Translations under genes and position numbers: made by a program | Shown here: piece by piece, positions 23,739-33,170 of the stretch | Position numbering within the stretch: the stretch's first letter is position 1 | Layout: the number at the start of each line of letters is the position of its first letter | NCBI RefSeq assembly: GCF_006265175.1 | Contig: NZ_VDCQ01000036.1 | Coordinates: forward strand, 1 to 64,000 | From: Paenibacillus hemerocallicola | Lineage (GTDB): Bacteria; Bacillota; Bacilli; Paenibacillales; NBRC-103111 | DNA length: 64,000 nucleotides | Direction: 5' to 3' | The notes under the pieces: model-generated | What the model saw: only the letters and a program-made list of their open reading frames with translations | The model's database searches: none | What the model was told of the DNA's origin: nothing

Positions 23739-23945
23739 CAGGCAACACCCGGCATCGTCATGCCGCCCGGCTGCAGGCACATGGGTCCCTCCATGTGCCT
23801 TGCGGCATTGGAAGCGGACTATTGTATACCACGGTGGCAATTGTGAACCTTACTTGTGTTCTGCGAAACAATGCGATCTCGCGCGCTCCCAGCCAAACAC
23901 TATTGACCGGGGCGCGGATGGGATTTATACTGAAGCCCCGTAATA

Positions 23946-23959
23946 AGTAATCGCTTACA
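23946..23959. promoter_or_regulatory. cre-like site upstream of membrane AraC gene
   Basis: AGTAATCGCTTACA matches the CcpA consensus TGWAANCGNTNWCA at 13 of 14 positions (first base differs) and contains the palindrome GTAATCGCTTAC apart from its centre. It lies 49 bp upstream of the start codon. Confidence 0.5.
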
Positions 23960-24007
23960 TGATCCGTTTGTCGGTGAGACCGTTCCGATATCGAAGGAGT
24001 GACGGCA

Positions 24008-26341
24008 GTGAGGTTGCTGAACAAAATGAATAGCGTATTTTACCGGCTGTTTTTTTCTTACGCGGCTTTGCTGCTTGTGACGACAACTGCCGTAGGGATG
24101 ACCTCGTACGTTTTTTTCACATCCAGCCTCAATGCGGAGGTGGAGAAGGTGCATTCCCGCATGCTGAGCCATACGGCCGATCAATTGTCGGGCAATGTGC
24201 TCGGCAAGGCGCAAAAGCTGATGCTGGAACTCGCTACGCGGCCGGACGTGCTCTATTTTTTCAATAATCCGATACCGGGCAATTACGCCAAAACGAAAAG
24301 CATTTCCGACGACCTGCTGGGCATCGCCTCGATGTACCCGGACATCGTCGATTCGGTTGCCGTCTATTACCGGGAAGGGAATGCCGTCATTTCCTCGAAG
24401 CAGGGAGTCGCTTTCCTGGACAGCGTGCCGGGCAAGGTGGCGGTCAGCACCGAATGGATCGAGCGGATGGACCGGGCGGGCGTCCCGACGCTATGGATCG
24501 AGACGCGCAACGTTCCGGTCAACGTAAGCTCGGGAGGCAGCGGCGCCGATTTGGTGACGCTCGTCGGCTCGTATCCGTACAACTCGACCGGAGAGAAGGC
24601 GAAAGGGTATTATGCCGTAAATTTGCGGGCGGAAGCATTCACCGATATGATCCGTTCGTCCGACGAGACGGACCGGGGACAGCAATGGATTGTCGATCGG
24701 GAAGGCCATACGGTCGCGGTCGGCAACGACCGGACGGAGGTGTTGGCCGATTCCGGCGCGGGCGTGCTGCGCGAGATCGCCATGTCCGGACGGGACACGG
24801 AAAGCTTGAACCGCACATTGAACGGCGTCGATTTCCTCCTGACCTACCGTACGCTGCCCTATAACAGCTGGAAGCTGGTGCAGGCGACGCCAGTGGACGA
24901 TTACAACAAAAACGCCACGGCGATCCAACGGACGCTGCTGCTCGTCTGCTTGGCCGCGATCGTGCTCGGGCTCATCATATCCCAGGTGCTTACTCTCAAC
25001 ATGTACAGTCCTCTGAGATCTCTTCTGCGAACCGTAAAAGGATTGTTCGGGCCGACCGATCCGATCGGGGGCAAGGACGAGAACGAATACAAGCTGATCG
25101 ACCGGGCCGTGGCCAACCTTTCGGAGAAAATGAGCGAGCTCGAGATGACGGTACGGGAAAATGTGCCGATTATCCGTCACAATCTCGTCTCCGGCTTACT
25201 GAATCGCAATATGACGAATGCGGGGGAGCTGGCCGAGCGGCTGCGCTTCCTCCATATGAGCTGGCCCGAGCCGGCCTGCTGCGCGTTGATCGTCGGGCTG
25301 GACGATCTTATGCTGAACGGGCTGAGCGAAGAGGACAAGCAGATCGTCATCTATAATCTCGTCAGGGAGCTGGAGCGGACGGATGGCGTCTCGGCGCAAT
25401 GTACGGCGATCTCCACGTCCGCAACGGAAATATCCGCGATCGTTCACTCGACGGAACGGAATGAGTCGCTGCTGGCGGGCATGCTGGAGAAGCTGTTCGC
25501 CTACTCCGAGGAGCATTTCCGGCTGCAGCCTGCGGCGGCGTGGGGAGGCTGGGTCGAGGATCCGCTCCGGCTGCACGAATCTTATGCCCAGGCGAAGGCC
25601 GGCTGGAGCTACCGATACTTTATGCCCGACCGTCGGCTTTTTCCGCATTCGGAATGCTCGGTCAGGGAGAAGAGCCGGGAGGAGGTTCCGGAGGCGCTGC
25701 AGGAAGCTTTCGCAGAAGCATTGCGAAGCCGCAGTCCGGAGCTGGTCCGGCAATCGGTGAACGAGCTTGTGGCGAGAATGGAGCGGGACTGTTTGTCCGC
25801 GGACTATTGCCACGAGAAATGGAAGCAATGGGTGAACGCGTACCGCCAATATGTGAAGGATATGAACCTGAAGTCGTCCGATGTGGTCGATGCCGAATCG
25901 CTCGAACGGTTCCAGCGCATTTCGGATATCCGCGATTTTCGCGAATGGCTGCTGGATGCCGCCCTGCAAACGTTCCGATACGTGGAGGAACGGGCGCGCA
26001 GCAGGGGGAGCGAATCGGTCGAGCGGGTCAAATCGTTCGTCGAGGCGAATCTGGGTCAAGATTTGAGCCTGCAGGTCGTCTCGGAACGCGTAAGCCTGCA
26101 TCCGCGATACTTGAGTCAGCTGTTCAAGGAAGAAACCGGCGTCAACTTTGTCGATTACGTCAACAGACGCAGGCTGGAGGCGGCCGCGCAGCTGATCAAG
26201 AAGTCCGAGCTGAACGTGGAGCAAATCGCCGGCAGCGTCGGCTTCAACACCCCGGCGTATTTTATCAAGAAGTTCAAGGAAGCGTACGGCGTTACCCCCA
26301 AGACGTACAAAATCAATTACACGACTTCCAACCAGCAATAG
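24008..26341 (+). CDS. Membrane-anchored AraC family regulator with extracellular sensor
   Basis: 777 aa. A membrane helix near residues 12-35, an extracellular sensing region to about 300, and a second helix near 300-325 (LLLVCLAAIVLGLIISQVLT) resemble a Cache-type receptor. A HAMP-like MYSPLRSLLRTV follows, then a long linker. The C-terminal 100 residues are an AraC DNA-binding domain (LSLQVVSERVSLHPRYLSQL, then VEQIAGSVGFNTPAYFIKKF). GTG 24008 is 8 nt after AAGGAG. It lies directly upstream of an LplB/YtcP importer and likely senses the imported saccharide outside the cell. Confidence 0.92.
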   Translation: MRLLNKMNSVFYRLFFSYAALLLVTTTAVGMTSYVFFTSSLNAEVEKVHSRMLSHTADQLSGNVLGKAQKLMLELATRPDVLYFFNNPIPGNYAKTKSISDDLLGIASMYPDIVDSVAVYYREGNAVISSKQGVAFLDSVPGKVAVSTEWIERMDRAGVPTLWIETRNVPVNVSSGGSGADLVTLVGSYPYNSTGEKAKGYYAVNLRAEAFTDMIRSSDETDRGQQWIVDREGHTVAVGNDRTEVLADSGAGVLREIAMSGRDTESLNRTLNGVDFLLTYRTLPYNSWKLVQATPVDDYNKNATAIQRTLLLVCLAAIVLGLIISQVLTLNMYSPLRSLLRTVKGLFGPTDPIGGKDENEYKLIDRAVANLSEKMSELEMTVRENVPIIRHNLVSGLLNRNMTNAGELAERLRFLHMSWPEPACCALIVGLDDLMLNGLSEEDKQIVIYNLVRELERTDGVSAQCTAISTSATEISAIVHSTERNESLLAGMLEKLFAYSEEHFRLQPAAAWGGWVEDPLRLHESYAQAKAGWSYRYFMPDRRLFPHSECSVREKSREEVPEALQEAFAEALRSRSPELVRQSVNELVARMERDCLSADYCHEKWKQWVNAYRQYVKDMNLKSSDVVDAESLERFQRISDIRDFREWLLDAALQTFRYVEERARSRGSESVERVKSFVEANLGQDLSLQVVSERVSLHPRYLSQLFKEETGVNFVDYVNRRRLEAAAQLIKKSELNVEQIAGSVGFNTPAYFIKKFKEAYGVTPKTYKINYTTSNQQ

Positions 26342-26362
26342 CAGCAGTCCAATCCAAATAAG

Positions 26363-26412
26363 ACGTGTCCGGCGGTCCGATCGGCTAAAACCGCGCCGGT
26401 ACACGTTTTTTT
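26363..26412 (+). terminator. Terminator after membrane AraC gene
   Basis: ACGTGTCCGGCG pairs with CGCCGGTACACGT across a 20-nt loop and is followed by seven T. Confidence 0.8.
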
Positions 26413-26482
26413 CTGCATCGGCACAATCCTTGTACAATCTGGAGTTTTTTTGAAGAGGCGGGTGAAACGTGCAGTTGTCAAT

Positions 26483-26763
26483 AGAGGAACTGTCTTCCGT
26501 TATTGTTCCAGTTTCCGTTACAGGCTTGAAGTTAACGGAGCCGCCTTCCGCTATCTCGAGCTTTCGCGATGAAAATGGGAGCGAGCTGCGGAATAGCGGA
26601 ACGGTTTTCCCTTATTTTGCAAACAGCAGGGGGACTCGGGGCAATAGCATACGCCAGTTCCGCTATTTTGCGGAACCACAGCCACTGCGAGCGTCGGCGA
26701 AGGCAGCCAGCTATCGCCGATCATGCGGTACATGCACAACTGTACGCGAATGATGCCGCCGCA
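26483..26763. repeat. Dispersed intergenic repeat, copy 2
   Basis: Full-length copy of the family described at 13082 and 35174. It starts AGAGGAACTG, contains GCGGAATAGCGGAACGG and ends with GATCATGCGGTACATGCAC and GCCGCCGCAG. It fills most of the 582-bp gap between the AraC gene and the importer. Apparent short reading frames in it mirror those in the other copies only because the DNA is repeated. Confidence 0.8.
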
Positions 26764-26923
26764 GTTTTTTTCATCAAATGCAAATCGTTTAGACGGGAAA
26801 ATGCGCCAAATCTTGAACCTGTTCTATAATCTGCGCTATTTGGTATTGTCGGTTTTCCCGCCTCTCTGTATCGTAATGGCATGGCGAGACACACATAACC
26901 GAACAGAAAGGAGCGCTTTGCAA

Positions 26924-27901
26924 ATGAATCGTCCCCTCGATCCGAAAGCGTTTGCAGGACAACCTGCAGCTACGGGGACCGGTATGCACAACCGGTTTTT
27001 GAAATCGTTCGGCGGCTACTGGAAATACAAATATTTGACCCTGCTGTTCATTCCGGCCGCCGTATACTATTTCATCTTTCATTACGTGCCGATTTACGGC
27101 GTGCTGATCGCCTTCAAGGATTACAAGTTCAGTCTGGGCATTATGGGTAGTCCATGGGTCGGCCTCGAGCATTTCCGCGATTTATTCGCGCTGGGCAGCT
27201 TTTGGCAAGTGTTCCGGAATACGGTGACGATCAGCTTCTACAAGCTGGCGTTCGGGTTTCCCGCGCCGATCCTGTTCGCGCTGCTGCTCAATGAAATCCG
27301 GCTTTCCTTCTTTAAGAAAGCGGTGCAGACGATCAGCTATTTCCCCCACTTCCTGTCGTGGGTCGTCCTGGGAGGGCTGGCCATCCAGTTTTTGTCCCCG
27401 TCGATCGGACCGGTCAACATTATTATGCAAGCGCTGGGCTTCAAGCCGATTTTTTTCCTGGGGAGCACCGAATGGTTCCGCTCCGTACTAGTCGTCACGG
27501 ACATATGGAAGGAGCTCGGCTGGGGAACGATCGTCTACCTGGCGGCGATTACGGGAGTCAATCCGGAGCTGCACGAGGCGGCGACCGTCGATGGAGCCAA
27601 CCGGTACCACCGGATGCGCTTTATCACCTTGCCGGCCATGGCGCCGGTCATTACGGTCATGCTCATTTTCGCCGTAGGCCGGCTCGTGAACGACGACTTC
27701 GATCAAGTATTCAATCTGTACAACAATGCCGTCATGGAAGTCGGCGACGTGCTCAGCACGTATACGTACCGGGCGGGGCTTGTGAACATGCAGTACAGCT
27801 TCTCGACCGCGGTCGGATTGTTCAAAAATATTATCGCCTTCGCGCTCGTGCTGACGGCGAACGCCTTGGCCAAGAAGTTCAACGAATACGGCTTATGGTA
27901 G
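26924..27901 (+). CDS. Sugar ABC transporter permease (LplB-type)
   Basis: 325-aa permease with six helices (LFIPAAVYYFIFHYVPIYG first) and the EAA loop EAATVDGANRYHR starting near residue 218. A longer hydrophilic N-terminus than the paralog at 2276 precedes the first helix. ATG 26924 is 10 nt after AAAGGAG; the longer frame upstream runs through the repeat and is not credible. First gene of a permease-permease-binding protein operon. Confidence 0.92.
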   Translation: MNRPLDPKAFAGQPAATGTGMHNRFLKSFGGYWKYKYLTLLFIPAAVYYFIFHYVPIYGVLIAFKDYKFSLGIMGSPWVGLEHFRDLFALGSFWQVFRNTVTISFYKLAFGFPAPILFALLLNEIRLSFFKKAVQTISYFPHFLSWVVLGGLAIQFLSPSIGPVNIIMQALGFKPIFFLGSTEWFRSVLVVTDIWKELGWGTIVYLAAITGVNPELHEAATVDGANRYHRMRFITLPAMAPVITVMLIFAVGRLVNDDFDQVFNLYNNAVMEVGDVLSTYTYRAGLVNMQYSFSTAVGLFKNIIAFALVLTANALAKKFNEYGLW

Positions 27902-27932
27902 CCGCAAGCCGGTTAGAAAGCGGGGGACAGCC

Positions 27933-28802
27933 TTGAAGCTTCACAGAGGACATATTTTCGACGTCATCAACGCCGTCTTCATGATCGCGTTTTGCGCCAC
28001 CACGATCTTTCCGTTCCTGCACTTGCTCTCTTTGTCGCTAAGTACGGGGAACGTGCCTCTGACGCAAATCCATTTGATCCCGCCCGAGTTCACCTGGGCC
28101 AATTACAAAAAAGTGCTGACGAACGAATTCGTGCTCAGCGGCTTTGTCAACACGCTGACCCGAACGATATTGGGAACCGCGCTATCGCTCGCCGCAACCG
28201 TATTCGCCGCTTATCCGCTCGCGAAACGCTATTTCCCGCACCGTTCGTTCTGGACCGCCTTTATCGTCTTTACGATGTTTTTCAGCGGCGGACTCATTCC
28301 GAACTATTTGCTGGTGAAAAATCTCGGCCTGATGAACAGCGTATGGGCGCTTGTTCTGCCTGGCTTGGTCAGCGCATTCTCGCTAGTCATCGCGCGCAAT
28401 TTCTTCATGGCGATTCCCGAGAGCCTGGAGGAGTCGGGCAAAATCGACGGGGCCAACGACATCGTGATCCTGTTCCGCATCGTCATTCCGATTTCGATGC
28501 CGATTATCGCCACGCTGTCGCTATGGATGGCGGTAGGCCATTGGAACGCCTGGTTCGACAGCCTGATCTATATGACCGATGCCAACAATCAGGTGCTGCA
28601 GGTCGTCATGCGGAGAATCGTGCTGCTCGGCACCAAGGATATGATGGATCTGAACTCGTTCGACGATCCGAACCTGGTTGTCAATCCGGAAACGATCAAA
28701 GCCGCCACGCTGATGGTTACGATTATTCCGATCGTCATGTTTTATCCGTTCCTGCAAAAATATTTCGTCAAAGGCGTACTTGTCGGTTCACTGAAAGGTT
28801 GA
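27933..28802 (+). CDS. Carbohydrate ABC transporter permease (YtcP-type)
   Basis: 289-aa second permease. EAA loop EESGKIDGANDIV is at about 166, and the C-terminus KYFVKGVLVGSLKG is nearly identical in pattern to the protein at 3226. TTG start after GCGGGGGA. It pairs with the preceding permease; no ATPase gene follows. Confidence 0.92.
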   Translation: MKLHRGHIFDVINAVFMIAFCATTIFPFLHLLSLSLSTGNVPLTQIHLIPPEFTWANYKKVLTNEFVLSGFVNTLTRTILGTALSLAATVFAAYPLAKRYFPHRSFWTAFIVFTMFFSGGLIPNYLLVKNLGLMNSVWALVLPGLVSAFSLVIARNFFMAIPESLEESGKIDGANDIVILFRIVIPISMPIIATLSLWMAVGHWNAWFDSLIYMTDANNQVLQVVMRRIVLLGTKDMMDLNSFDDPNLVVNPETIKAATLMVTIIPIVMFYPFLQKYFVKGVLVGSLKG

Positions 28803-28910
28803 TCGAGCAACGAACGGGTTAAACGCGGGGCCGAGTCCGGGTCGGCGACCGCGTTCATGCCATAGATCAGACACGCACAAACTATAGAACTAACGGGAGG
28901 TCCGACTACA

Positions 28911-30500
28911 ATGAGAAAAGGATTCAAACCGCGCTTTGCCGTTACGATTTCCGCTTCGCTGCTGCTTGCTATGGCAGCTGCCGGCTGCGGAACGAAAGAG
29001 AAAGAGGCGACAGGCGGGAATTCGGGCGACGCCGTCCCGAAGGCGGACAAAACGTATACCGTTTCATGGGTATCCGGCCAATCGACGCCGGTGGACGCGA
29101 ATGCCAAAATGATCAAATATTGGGGCGAGAAGCTCAACGTGAAGTTCGATATATGGAATATCGAATCGAAAAATTTTACCGAAATGATGAACCTCAAGTT
29201 CGCTTCCGGCGAAATTCCCGACCGGATGGTCGTTAACGGCTTCTCCACCCTTCAGCAGTATGTCAATCAGGATCTGCTCGCGGAAATTCCGCTCGATATG
29301 CTGAAGAAATACGCGCCGAACGTATATGCGAAAACCGAGAAGGAAATGCCGAACGCCTTCGAATACGCCAAGGTTAACGGCAAAATTTACGGCATTCCGA
29401 AGCTCGTCATGTACGATCGCTTCCGCAGTCCGATCGTCTGGAGAGGCGACTGGCTGAAAAACGTCGGCATCGAGAAGCCGCCGGAAACGATCGAGGATTT
29501 CGAGAAAACGATCTACAAGCTGGCGAACGAGGATCCGGACAAGAACGGCAAGAAGGACACGTACGGCCTGTCCGCTTCCTCGCTGCCGCTCGTCTACGGG
29601 GCGTTCGGTTATTTGCCGGACCGCTGGAGCCAGAAGGGCGACAAGCTCGTCTACGGCGCCGTGCAGCCGGAAATGAAGGATGCGCTGCAGCTGCTGAATA
29701 AATGGTACAAAGCCGGCGTAATCGATCCCGAGTTTATTACCGGCGAGAATACGGGCGGATATTGGGCGCTGTCGCACGCGTTCATCAACGGACGGATCGG
29801 CTTGACGAGCCTCGGCGCGTTCTACCACTGGAAGCCGCTGCTGTTCGACGGAGATACCGCGTCCCACGATTACGTCGAGATGAAGAAGGTCAATGCGCAA
29901 GCGGCCGATGCGCTCGTTCACGGCCAGCCGCCGAAAGGCCCGAATGGCAAAATGGGCGCTCCGCAGGGCAGCATGCTGAACGGAAATTTCATCTCGTTCG
30001 GCAAGCCGCTCGAGAAAGATCCGGAGAAGCTGGCGAAGGTGCTGCAAATTATCGATTCGATCAGCGCTTCCTCTTATGAAAGCTATGTAACGGCAATGTT
30101 CGGCATCGAAGGGCAAGACTGGTCTTTCGACGCGGACAAAGTGCCGCTGCTGAAAAACAATTTGTCCACCCAGGATCTGGAGAAAATGGGCGCCAACAAC
30201 GTCATGGAATCGCTGGAGCTGCCGGAATTCTCCTCGATCTCGATGTCGAAACGGAACAAATGGGCGTCCGACAACGGCTATGAGAAGGGCGGCATCCGCA
30301 ATCAATTGCTGACAGCGCTTCCGTCCCAAGCCAAATTCCAGACGGAGCTGCAGAAGATGCAGGATCAGACGTTCATCTCGATCATTACGGGGGACAAGCC
30401 GATCTCCGAATTCGACGAGTTCGTCAAAAAATGGAAAACGGGCGGCGGCGAACAGATGGAAAAGGAAGCGAGCGAATGGTTCGCCAAGCTGAAGAAATAA
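28911..30500 (+). CDS. Extracellular solute-binding lipoprotein of ABC importer
   Basis: 529-aa binding protein with lipobox MAAAGC (Cys26) and an acidic/Gly linker. Family landmarks are RGDWLKNVGIEKPPETIEDF and DPDKNGKKDTYGLS. ATG follows GGGAGG. Third gene of the operon whose expression is probably controlled by the membrane AraC protein at 24008. A strong terminator follows. Substrate probably an oligosaccharide. Confidence 0.93.
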   Translation: MRKGFKPRFAVTISASLLLAMAAAGCGTKEKEATGGNSGDAVPKADKTYTVSWVSGQSTPVDANAKMIKYWGEKLNVKFDIWNIESKNFTEMMNLKFASGEIPDRMVVNGFSTLQQYVNQDLLAEIPLDMLKKYAPNVYAKTEKEMPNAFEYAKVNGKIYGIPKLVMYDRFRSPIVWRGDWLKNVGIEKPPETIEDFEKTIYKLANEDPDKNGKKDTYGLSASSLPLVYGAFGYLPDRWSQKGDKLVYGAVQPEMKDALQLLNKWYKAGVIDPEFITGENTGGYWALSHAFINGRIGLTSLGAFYHWKPLLFDGDTASHDYVEMKKVNAQAADALVHGQPPKGPNGKMGAPQGSMLNGNFISFGKPLEKDPEKLAKVLQIIDSISASSYESYVTAMFGIEGQDWSFDADKVPLLKNNLSTQDLEKMGANNVMESLELPEFSSISMSKRNKWASDNGYEKGGIRNQLLTALPSQAKFQTELQKMQDQTFISIITGDKPISEFDEFVKKWKTGGGEQMEKEASEWFAKLKK

Positions 30501-30556
30501 ATGGTCCGGAGCGGTGCGTCCGCATCGGGCTAACGGGACGAAGATTCCGGAGTTGA

Positions 30557-30604
30557 ATAAACCTCCACGCCGCCGGCTTTTTCCGGCGGCGTGGAGGTTT
30601 TATT
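30557..30604. terminator. Strong bidirectional terminator
   Basis: Perfect 18-bp stem (AAACCTCCACGCCGCCGG at 30559-30576 with its complement at 30583-30600) around CTTTTT. It serves both the importer operon and the convergent small membrane protein gene. Confidence 0.95.
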
Positions 30605-30671
30605 CGTGGCGAGCTATCGTCTTGTTCGTGTCGCTCCAATAAGGGCGGCTTGAACCCCGTATTTAGCGCAA

Positions 30672-30896
30672 TCAGATCAGCAGCACGATGGCGAGCAAAT
30701 CGAACAGCACGAGCGGCAATATGAAGGGGGCGAAGAAGGTCGTGCCGACCTTGCCTTTCCGTCTGCGCGTCTTCTGCAAGTGCACGTGCGTACCGGTCAC
30801 CTTGACGATTTTGCCGATATGCGTTTTTCCCGATTTCGTTCTGATCTTGACCCGCCGATTGAGCATGGCACGAGCCGTTTTATAAAATTCCGCCAT
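30672..30896 (-). CDS. Small membrane protein of unknown function
   Basis: 74 aa. The first 50 residues are basic and read like a small SH3/LSm-type barrel (RRVKIRTKSGKTHIGKIVKV, VHLQKTRRRKGK). A hydrophobic C-terminal segment FFAPFILPLVLFDLLAIVLL would anchor it in the membrane. ATG 30896 follows GGGAGGTG, a clear ribosome site. Lone gene; no function assigned. Similar small proteins are common in Bacillales genomes without known role. Confidence 0.75.
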   Translation of the reverse strand: MAEFYKTARAMLNRRVKIRTKSGKTHIGKIVKVTGTHVHLQKTRRRKGKVGTTFFAPFILPLVLFDLLAIVLLI

Positions 30897-31038
30897 GTTG
30901 TACACCTCCCGTCTGCTACTACCGTATGCGGGTCGCAGAAGATCGTGAGGGCTTGCCGTCGTATATTTGGGGCCGAGCGTCTCCATGATGCGTCCGCCCG
31001 CCTGATAATAGCGGAAGCCAGCGTGGAGGAATCGGGTA

Positions 31039-32958
31039 TCAGGGCTGCTGCAGCCGGATTTCCAACGAAAGCAGCTTGTCGGTTTTGTCGATCTCGTAGA
31101 CGAGAACGATGGAACGATCGGGGAACGGGACTGTCATGCCGAACAGCATTGGCCGTTGAGCGTCGGTTTGCTGCCGCTCCTGCGCGCTGGCGCCGCCGTT
31201 TCCGGCTGGCGCCTGCTCTGCCGGCGGGGACAAGCTTTGCGTCTCATGACCGTTCTGGACGCCCGCCTTTGTCATATATCCGAGCATTTCCGCCATTCCG
31301 GCCGGCTCGTACAGCTTGCGCAAATAGTCCGTCCATTGCCGCTCGGTCCAATCCGGCGCCGTAATTTGCGCGTTGCCGGCTCCGATCGCCTGAAGCTGCT
31401 TCTTGACCATGGCTCCGTCCGCTTCCTGCAGGGCCGCGGCCAACTGGACGAACAGCCGTTTCGGTCCGACGCCGATGTGCTCGTTTTTCGATTGGACCAT
31501 GGCGAAAACATCTTCCTTGCTCCATTCGGATGCAAACCAGTACGTGTCGAAATCGCCGGGATTTACTTTGCTTGCGCGCGGTACGAAGAAACGACCGTCG
31601 GCGGATACGCGAAAGAGAGAGCCGGCCTCGAACCGCGACGGATATTGCATGATGAACACGTGGCGTCCGTCTCCGCTTACGGTCATTTCCAGCGACATCG
31701 GTTCTCTTGCTTTATCTTTCAAAGCCAATATCGAAGCGGCTCCATCTCGGCTCGAATAGTAGAAGGAGCCGTCCTCGCTTCGCTCGCGGACGAGCCGGTA
31801 TACGATCGTCTGCTCCATCGGCACGTTTACGACGCGGATGGCGGAGCTGTTGCCCGAGCGGGTCACGTTCTCTTGGGAAACGTCCCAGTACACGGTAGCG
31901 GTACCGCGCAGCTCGCTATAAGAGCGTCCATCGGACATGTCCGGCATGGCGATTCGAATCCGATACGGATTCGGCTGCCATTCGTACGTATTGTACGTTT
32001 GATCCGACGCATACATTGCGTCGGAGAAGCCGGATTGAAAAGAAACGCCGCTTAATTCCGTCTTGTCGCCCTTCATCACCCGGTCCGCGGCTCGAATCGG
32101 ATAGCCTGCGGAAAAATAAACTCCGACAACCGGGACGACAAATAGTAATGCAATCGCGGTCATCGTTTGCAATCGGCTGACCGGAATCGTCTCGGTCCTC
32201 ATCCGTACGGCGGCCCCGTTCTCTTTGTTCATCTTTTCGTGGAGCCTTCTCATGAATTCTCCGATCATCAGCGTTCCGACGGTGCTGTACAAAAGCATGC
32301 ATAGGTAATAATCGAGAGGTTTGTCCAGCGTTCCGACAATGCTGACGATTGCGGTAAGGAACAGCGCAAGCAGGGCGAAAGGCACCATCGACCGGAAATG
32401 GGCGCGAAAGATCGAAGGTCCGGCCGAGATCGCTTCTGACAACGAATAGTCGCGCAGCACGATCAAATACGGCACGAGGGAATAGAAGAAACCGAGCAAA
32501 AAAACGGCGGCTCCGATCGGCCACGCCCACATGGCCAGCATCATGCCGGCAAAGGCAACGGCGGCGTACAGTACAGACCAGCCCAGCATCCGCTTGAAAT
32601 AACGCCTTCCGTATTCACGCAGCGGCGACGGACGCTCTTGCAGGACCGCGCTTCGCAGTCCGCCCAAATATACGGCTCTCGCGTAGCTCTGCACCGCGAT
32701 AACGGCGGCTGAGACCGCGATTGTCCGCCAGACCGATACCGCGCCTCCGTAAGGCAGGTAGGAGAACGGTACTTTCAAATCTTGAATGGAAGGCATCCAT
32801 AACGGAATCGTCCCGTGAATACCGGACTGTACCGGCAATTGCGTATTGCCGAGCAGAAAAATCGGATGAATCGCAAAGCCGAAGTATACGCCGAGGCCTA
32901 CCATGGCCGTTAGAAACACGTCGGTCAGCATGACCAGCAAGATCAATTTGGGATACAA
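31039..32958 (-). CDS. Integral membrane protein with large C-terminal domain, unknown function
   Basis: 639 aa, TTG start after GGAGGG. About six to seven membrane helices occupy residues 1-230, resembling bacterial DUF-type multispanning proteins with paired helices and a cytoplasmic loop RDYSLSEAISAGPSIFRAHF. One more helix near 265-285 (MTAIALLFVVPVVGVYFSAG) is followed by an extracytoplasmic region of about 350 residues with no recognised motif, Ala/Gln-rich near the end. Possibly secretion or envelope related; no assignment is made. Transcribed away from the EamA gene cluster direction partner at 33171 with about 210 bp between them. Confidence 0.7.
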   Translation of the reverse strand: MYPKLILLVMLTDVFLTAMVGLGVYFGFAIHPIFLLGNTQLPVQSGIHGTIPLWMPSIQDLKVPFSYLPYGGAVSVWRTIAVSAAVIAVQSYARAVYLGGLRSAVLQERPSPLREYGRRYFKRMLGWSVLYAAVAFAGMMLAMWAWPIGAAVFLLGFFYSLVPYLIVLRDYSLSEAISAGPSIFRAHFRSMVPFALLALFLTAIVSIVGTLDKPLDYYLCMLLYSTVGTLMIGEFMRRLHEKMNKENGAAVRMRTETIPVSRLQTMTAIALLFVVPVVGVYFSAGYPIRAADRVMKGDKTELSGVSFQSGFSDAMYASDQTYNTYEWQPNPYRIRIAMPDMSDGRSYSELRGTATVYWDVSQENVTRSGNSSAIRVVNVPMEQTIVYRLVRERSEDGSFYYSSRDGAASILALKDKAREPMSLEMTVSGDGRHVFIMQYPSRFEAGSLFRVSADGRFFVPRASKVNPGDFDTYWFASEWSKEDVFAMVQSKNEHIGVGPKRLFVQLAAALQEADGAMVKKQLQAIGAGNAQITAPDWTERQWTDYLRKLYEPAGMAEMLGYMTKAGVQNGHETQSLSPPAEQAPAGNGGASAQERQQTDAQRPMLFGMTVPFPDRSIVLVYEIDKTDKLLSLEIRLQQP

Positions 32959-33085
32959 GCGGCACCCTCCATTTCGTTTATATCTCTATGTAGAAGGAGA
33001 CGCCTTTTAGGCTTGAATAGTTTCGAAAAAAAACAAATTGACATATGTATTGTCTTTTGTGGATGAGGTTGGAAATCGTTCGCAT

Positions 33086-33125
33086 AAAAAAGGAGGCGCC
33101 GCTCATTCGGAGCGGTCGCCTCTTT
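33086..33125 (-). terminator. Terminator of EamA transporter gene
   Basis: AGGAGGCG and CCGCTC pair with GAGCGG and CGCCTCTT; the A-run at 33086-33091 gives a T-run on the minus strand. Confidence 0.8.
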
Positions 33126-33170
33126 GTATTCGAGCTCAGGATGCGGCCTGCGCGCCCGAAGACGGGCGAA

